Assembly: GCA_016177775.1 (NCBI GenBank)
Contig: JACOUQ010000024.1
Location: forward strand, 1 to 64,000
DNA length: 64,000 bases
DNA from: Geobacter sp.
GTDB taxonomy: Bacteria; Desulfobacterota; Desulfuromonadia; Geobacterales; Geobacteraceae
Direction of reading: 5' to 3'
The notes under the pieces: generated by a model
Told to the model about the DNA's origin: nothing
Database searches by the model: none
What the model saw: the letters and a program-made list of their open reading frames with translations, nothing else
Made by a program: the position numbers and the translations under genes
In this document: one piece after another, positions 61,808 through 64,000 of the stretch
Numbering within the stretch: position 1 is the first letter of the stretch
Layout: each line of letters starts with the position of its first letter

Positions 61808-62362
61808 TCACGACCTCAACAACCTCGCACTTGCCACCACGCGCTCGAAGACCTTCAAATCCCGGTCGAAGTAATGGCGCTGGGCCGCCAGGTATTTTAT
61901 CCCGTAGAGAGTCTCCCCCTGCATGAATCCATAGAAAACCCCCTTCATCTTCAGGCCGTCGTCGTCCTTGTAGGTAAACACCGCCCGAAAGCCGGGGTGG
62001 CCATCGATCTTCACCGATTTGTTCTCTTTGACCTGCAAACCGTGCACCTTCGGGCTCGATGAGACATTGTCCAGAATCACCTCGGCAGCTTCCAGCGGGA
62101 GCATCCCCTTGCGCAGCTTCTTCCTGGTGTTCTTGAGCTGGTCGCCCGCCTTGACGGTCTCCACCATGATGCTCTGCAAATCGAGACCGTCGCGGGTCAG
62201 GATCAGAAAATCATCCTCATCCATGTTCCAGCGCATCCACCCATCCGGCAGCTCCAGGGAGATGTTCTGCTCGGTCGCGACATGCGGCCCGCCGGTCCTG
62301 ACCCAGACAGCGCAACCGCTCAGCATCGCGGTAAATATCATCAGGATAATTAGCTTTTTCAT
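61808..62362 (-). CDS. Lipoprotein of unknown function
   Basis: The 184-residue protein has lipobox MLSGC (Cys near 17) after a short signal peptide. The mature part is mixed alpha/beta: SLELPDGWMRWNMDEDDFLILTRDG and GHPGFRAVFTYKDDDGLKMKGVFYGFMQG. No family is recognised; it could be a PsbP/DUF1795-like fold. It follows the M48 metalloprotease gene by 22 bases and is likely in its operon. Confidence 0.72.
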   Translation of the reverse strand: MKKLIILMIFTAMLSGCAVWVRTGGPHVATEQNISLELPDGWMRWNMDEDDFLILTRDGLDLQSIMVETVKAGDQLKNTRKKLRKGMLPLEAAEVILDNVSSSPKVHGLQVKENKSVKIDGHPGFRAVFTYKDDDGLKMKGVFYGFMQGETLYGIKYLAAQRHYFDRDLKVFERVVASARLLRS

Positions 62363-62384
62363 GGTTCCCCCGGAATGTCCCGCG

Positions 62385-63542
62385 CTATCGGCACTGGGAC
62401 AGGTAATCTTCGATATAGGAGCGGTCCGGCGCGTTGCGTGCCTTGGCGAGATAGGCTTTGAACGCCTTGGCCGCCTGGGATTTCTTCCCTTCCTTGAAAT
62501 AGAGGAGCCCCAGCCCCTTTTGCGAGTCGGGGTAGGCCGGGTCAACCGACACAGCCTTCTGGAACTGCTTCATGGCCTCGGCCATATCGCTCTCCTCCCC
62601 CCTCTGGCGGGCGATCTCGCCGAGTAGATAGTAGCCGCGCCCGTCTTTGGGGCGAATTTCTAAATATTTCTCCGCTTCCCGTTGCGCCTGGGGAAAGCGC
62701 CCAGCCCGAAAATCCATGAACGCGTTCTCGATGACGACGTCGGCCACTCTTTTGCGGAAGGTATCGGCATTGATCGCTCCACCGCCTCCTCCGGAGCTTT
62801 TCAGGAATTCCTCGTAGTAGTCGATCCGGTCCGCCAGGCGCGGGTGGCTGCCGAAAAAGAACGGCTCCTTCCCTTCCTCCTCATCCAGCTCCTCCTTGAT
62901 GTGCCTGAAGAGCTTGGGCGCCTCCCGCGGGTCGTATCCGGCCTTGACCACCAGCTTGATCCCCTCCATGTCGGCCTCGGTCTCAAGGTCGCGGGAATGG
63001 CCGGTGAGGGCCGCGGCGGTGCCGATCTCCCCCAGCACGTTGGTCAGCTCCCCCACGCCGGGGAGCCCACCCAGGAGCGAGCGGGTGGAGGCAAAGACCG
63101 CCGACTTGTTGAGCAGCCCCCGGAACTCCCGCACCTGGTGGCGATGGGTGGCGTGGGTCATCTCGTGGGCCAGGAGCGTGGCAAGCTGGGCCTCGTTGTC
63201 CATGCGGGCCAGTATGCCGGTGTGGACATAGATGTTGCCGTTGGGGAAGGTAAAAGCATTGCTGTAGGGGTTTTTCAGGATATGGATGTGGAACTGGATC
63301 GACTTGTAGACCTCGGATGGCTGGAGTTTGCGGGCAACGGCGTTCAGGTATGTTTCCAGCTCCTTGTCGTGATAGAGGATGCCGCTCTTTGCTATGGTCC
63401 GCTCTTCCTCTTCGGAGCGGTTCCAGAGGCGCTTCTCGTCCTCCTCGAAGGTGAAATTGGCGGTGGTGACCGGCGGGAGGGTGGTGGTGGCGCAGCCGCA
63501 AAGGGTTGCCAGCATGGCGATAACAAGAAGCAATCGCATCAT
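62385..63542 (-). CDS. M48-family metalloprotease with TPR repeats
   Basis: The 385-residue lipoprotein (signal peptide with lipobox-like LCGC near 17) has the zinc protease motif HEMTH in LLAHEMTHATHRH (near 128) and the third ligand Glu in ETEADMEGIKL. TPR-like repeats close the C-terminus (GRGYYLLGEIARQRGEES; YPDSQKGLGLLYFKEGKKSQ). This is the BepA/YfgC architecture, periplasmic quality control of outer-membrane proteins. It overlaps the next upstream gene by four bases (ATGA). Confidence 0.9.
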   Translation of the reverse strand: MMRLLLVIAMLATLCGCATTTLPPVTTANFTFEEDEKRLWNRSEEEERTIAKSGILYHDKELETYLNAVARKLQPSEVYKSIQFHIHILKNPYSNAFTFPNGNIYVHTGILARMDNEAQLATLLAHEMTHATHRHQVREFRGLLNKSAVFASTRSLLGGLPGVGELTNVLGEIGTAAALTGHSRDLETEADMEGIKLVVKAGYDPREAPKLFRHIKEELDEEEGKEPFFFGSHPRLADRIDYYEEFLKSSGGGGGAINADTFRKRVADVVIENAFMDFRAGRFPQAQREAEKYLEIRPKDGRGYYLLGEIARQRGEESDMAEAMKQFQKAVSVDPAYPDSQKGLGLLYFKEGKKSQAAKAFKAYLAKARNAPDRSYIEDYLSQCR

Positions 63543-64000
63543 TTGCCCTCCGCCGGGAAATCTTCCAGGACGGCGTTGACGAACTTTTTGGTGCTGTCGA
63601 ATTCGCGCAGGTCATAGCCGCCGCTTTCGTAAAAAAGGGCGTACCAGAGGATATCCCCCTTCCGGTCAGCCAGGGCTACCTCCACTGAAGTGGTCCCTGC
63701 CCGCTCCGGCACGCCGAAGGGATTTATGGCCTGCACCACCCTCAGGGCCTTGCGCCCGGACGATGAGATCTCGTCCTCGGCATGGACCAGGAGGAGGCCG
63801 TCGGCCTTCTGTTTTTTGAGAAGCTTCTCCAGGGAGCCGACCGAGTAATCGAAATTCTTCCGCCGTTCAGGGAAAAAGTTGATGTTATTCCCCGCCAGGA
63901 ATTGGGCATGAGTATAGATGCTCTCCATGACCGCACGGTACAGGGACTTGATGTCGTCCGTCTCATCCTCCAGGTCCGCCCCCGCTTTCAGAACCTTCAC
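63539..64000 (-). CDS. Protein of unknown function, 5' end at window edge
   Basis: The visible 153 codons run to the edge; the last three bases read as a GTG, so the true start may lie outside. Segments include GSLEKLLKKQKADGLLLVHAEDE and ADRKGDILWYALFYESGGYDL. It resembles envelope lipoprotein accessory proteins (GNA1162-like) only loosely. Translationally coupled to the M48 protease gene. Confidence 0.6.
   Translation of the reverse strand: MKVLKAGADLEDETDDIKSLYRAVMESIYTHAQFLAGNNINFFPERRKNFDYSVGSLEKLLKKQKADGLLLVHAEDEISSSGRKALRVVQAINPFGVPERAGTTSVEVALADRKGDILWYALFYESGGYDLREFDSTKKFVNAVLEDFPAEGK

Overview
The window is chromosomal DNA of a GC-rich Gram-negative bacterium, most likely a Geobacteraceae member (Geobacter/Geotalea type, Desulfuromonadota). 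This assignment is an inference. It rests on a Kdo-lipopolysaccharide gene set, an NtrB/NtrC-type two-component pair, three PilZ proteins plus an HD-GYP protein, a CxxCH haem lipoprotein, TRL-like lipoproteins, and the abundance of small intergenic palindromes.

Left third (0-25 kb), mostly housekeeping. The left edge holds the first codons of a probable IS110-type transposase. Then come a small exported coiled-coil protein, a TPR membrane protein, MltD, HflX and FabI. Opposite them lie an HD-GYP regulator, a metal-binding HMA protein, an FAD reductase, DusB and an NtrBC pair, then a cysteine hydrolase. A response regulator-PilZ protein, an LpxA-like acyltransferase and DnaB follow. ChaN, a PilZ protein and a yeast-type cytosine deaminase separate dnaB from the ribosomal cluster rpsF-rpsR-DUF2232-rplI. 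The block closes with ychF, pth, rplY, prs, tRNA-Gln and ispE.

Middle (25-47 kb), mixed and accessory. It contains folA and a MITE-like element, a quinone oxidoreductase, an rRNA methyltransferase, FxsA, a PP2C phosphatase, carbonic anhydrase and a cold-shock protein. A stand-alone zinc-ribbon/Tudor-like protein, a ferredoxin-type aldo-keto reductase, a cupin and a HigBA-type toxin-antitoxin pair follow. Next are a large exported protein, a ferredoxin, a B12-binding radical SAM protein, a serine hydrolase, an AarF kinase under a TetR repressor, and small stress or detoxification genes (nitroreductase, YciI, OsmC, two DUF3795 proteins, an esterase, AraC).

Right third (47-64 kb). Small lipoproteins precede the Kdo operon kdsB-pyrG-kdsA-kdsD-kdsC, read leftward. 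Then come glutamate dehydrogenase, a PilZ protein and an inositol monophosphatase. A second toxin-antitoxin pair introduces a lower-GC cluster of exported proteins of unknown function (58-62 kb), one of them a paralogue of the exported protein at 34 kb. The window ends in an M48 metalloprotease operon.

The most unusual signal is not a gene. At least eight intergenic spacers are filled with imperfect tandem 7-mers, usually as a purine-rich array facing a complementary one. The same 7-mer vocabulary recurs at different loci, including spacers inside the Kdo operon, where the array reaches the translation start of kdsC. Other points worth following are an apparent AUA start codon for hflX, two toxin-antitoxin promoters with matching 5-6-5 operators and leaderless or near-leaderless toxin starts, a leader with a terminator ahead of the cytosine deaminase gene, and three 20-bp iterons at 61.7 kb.
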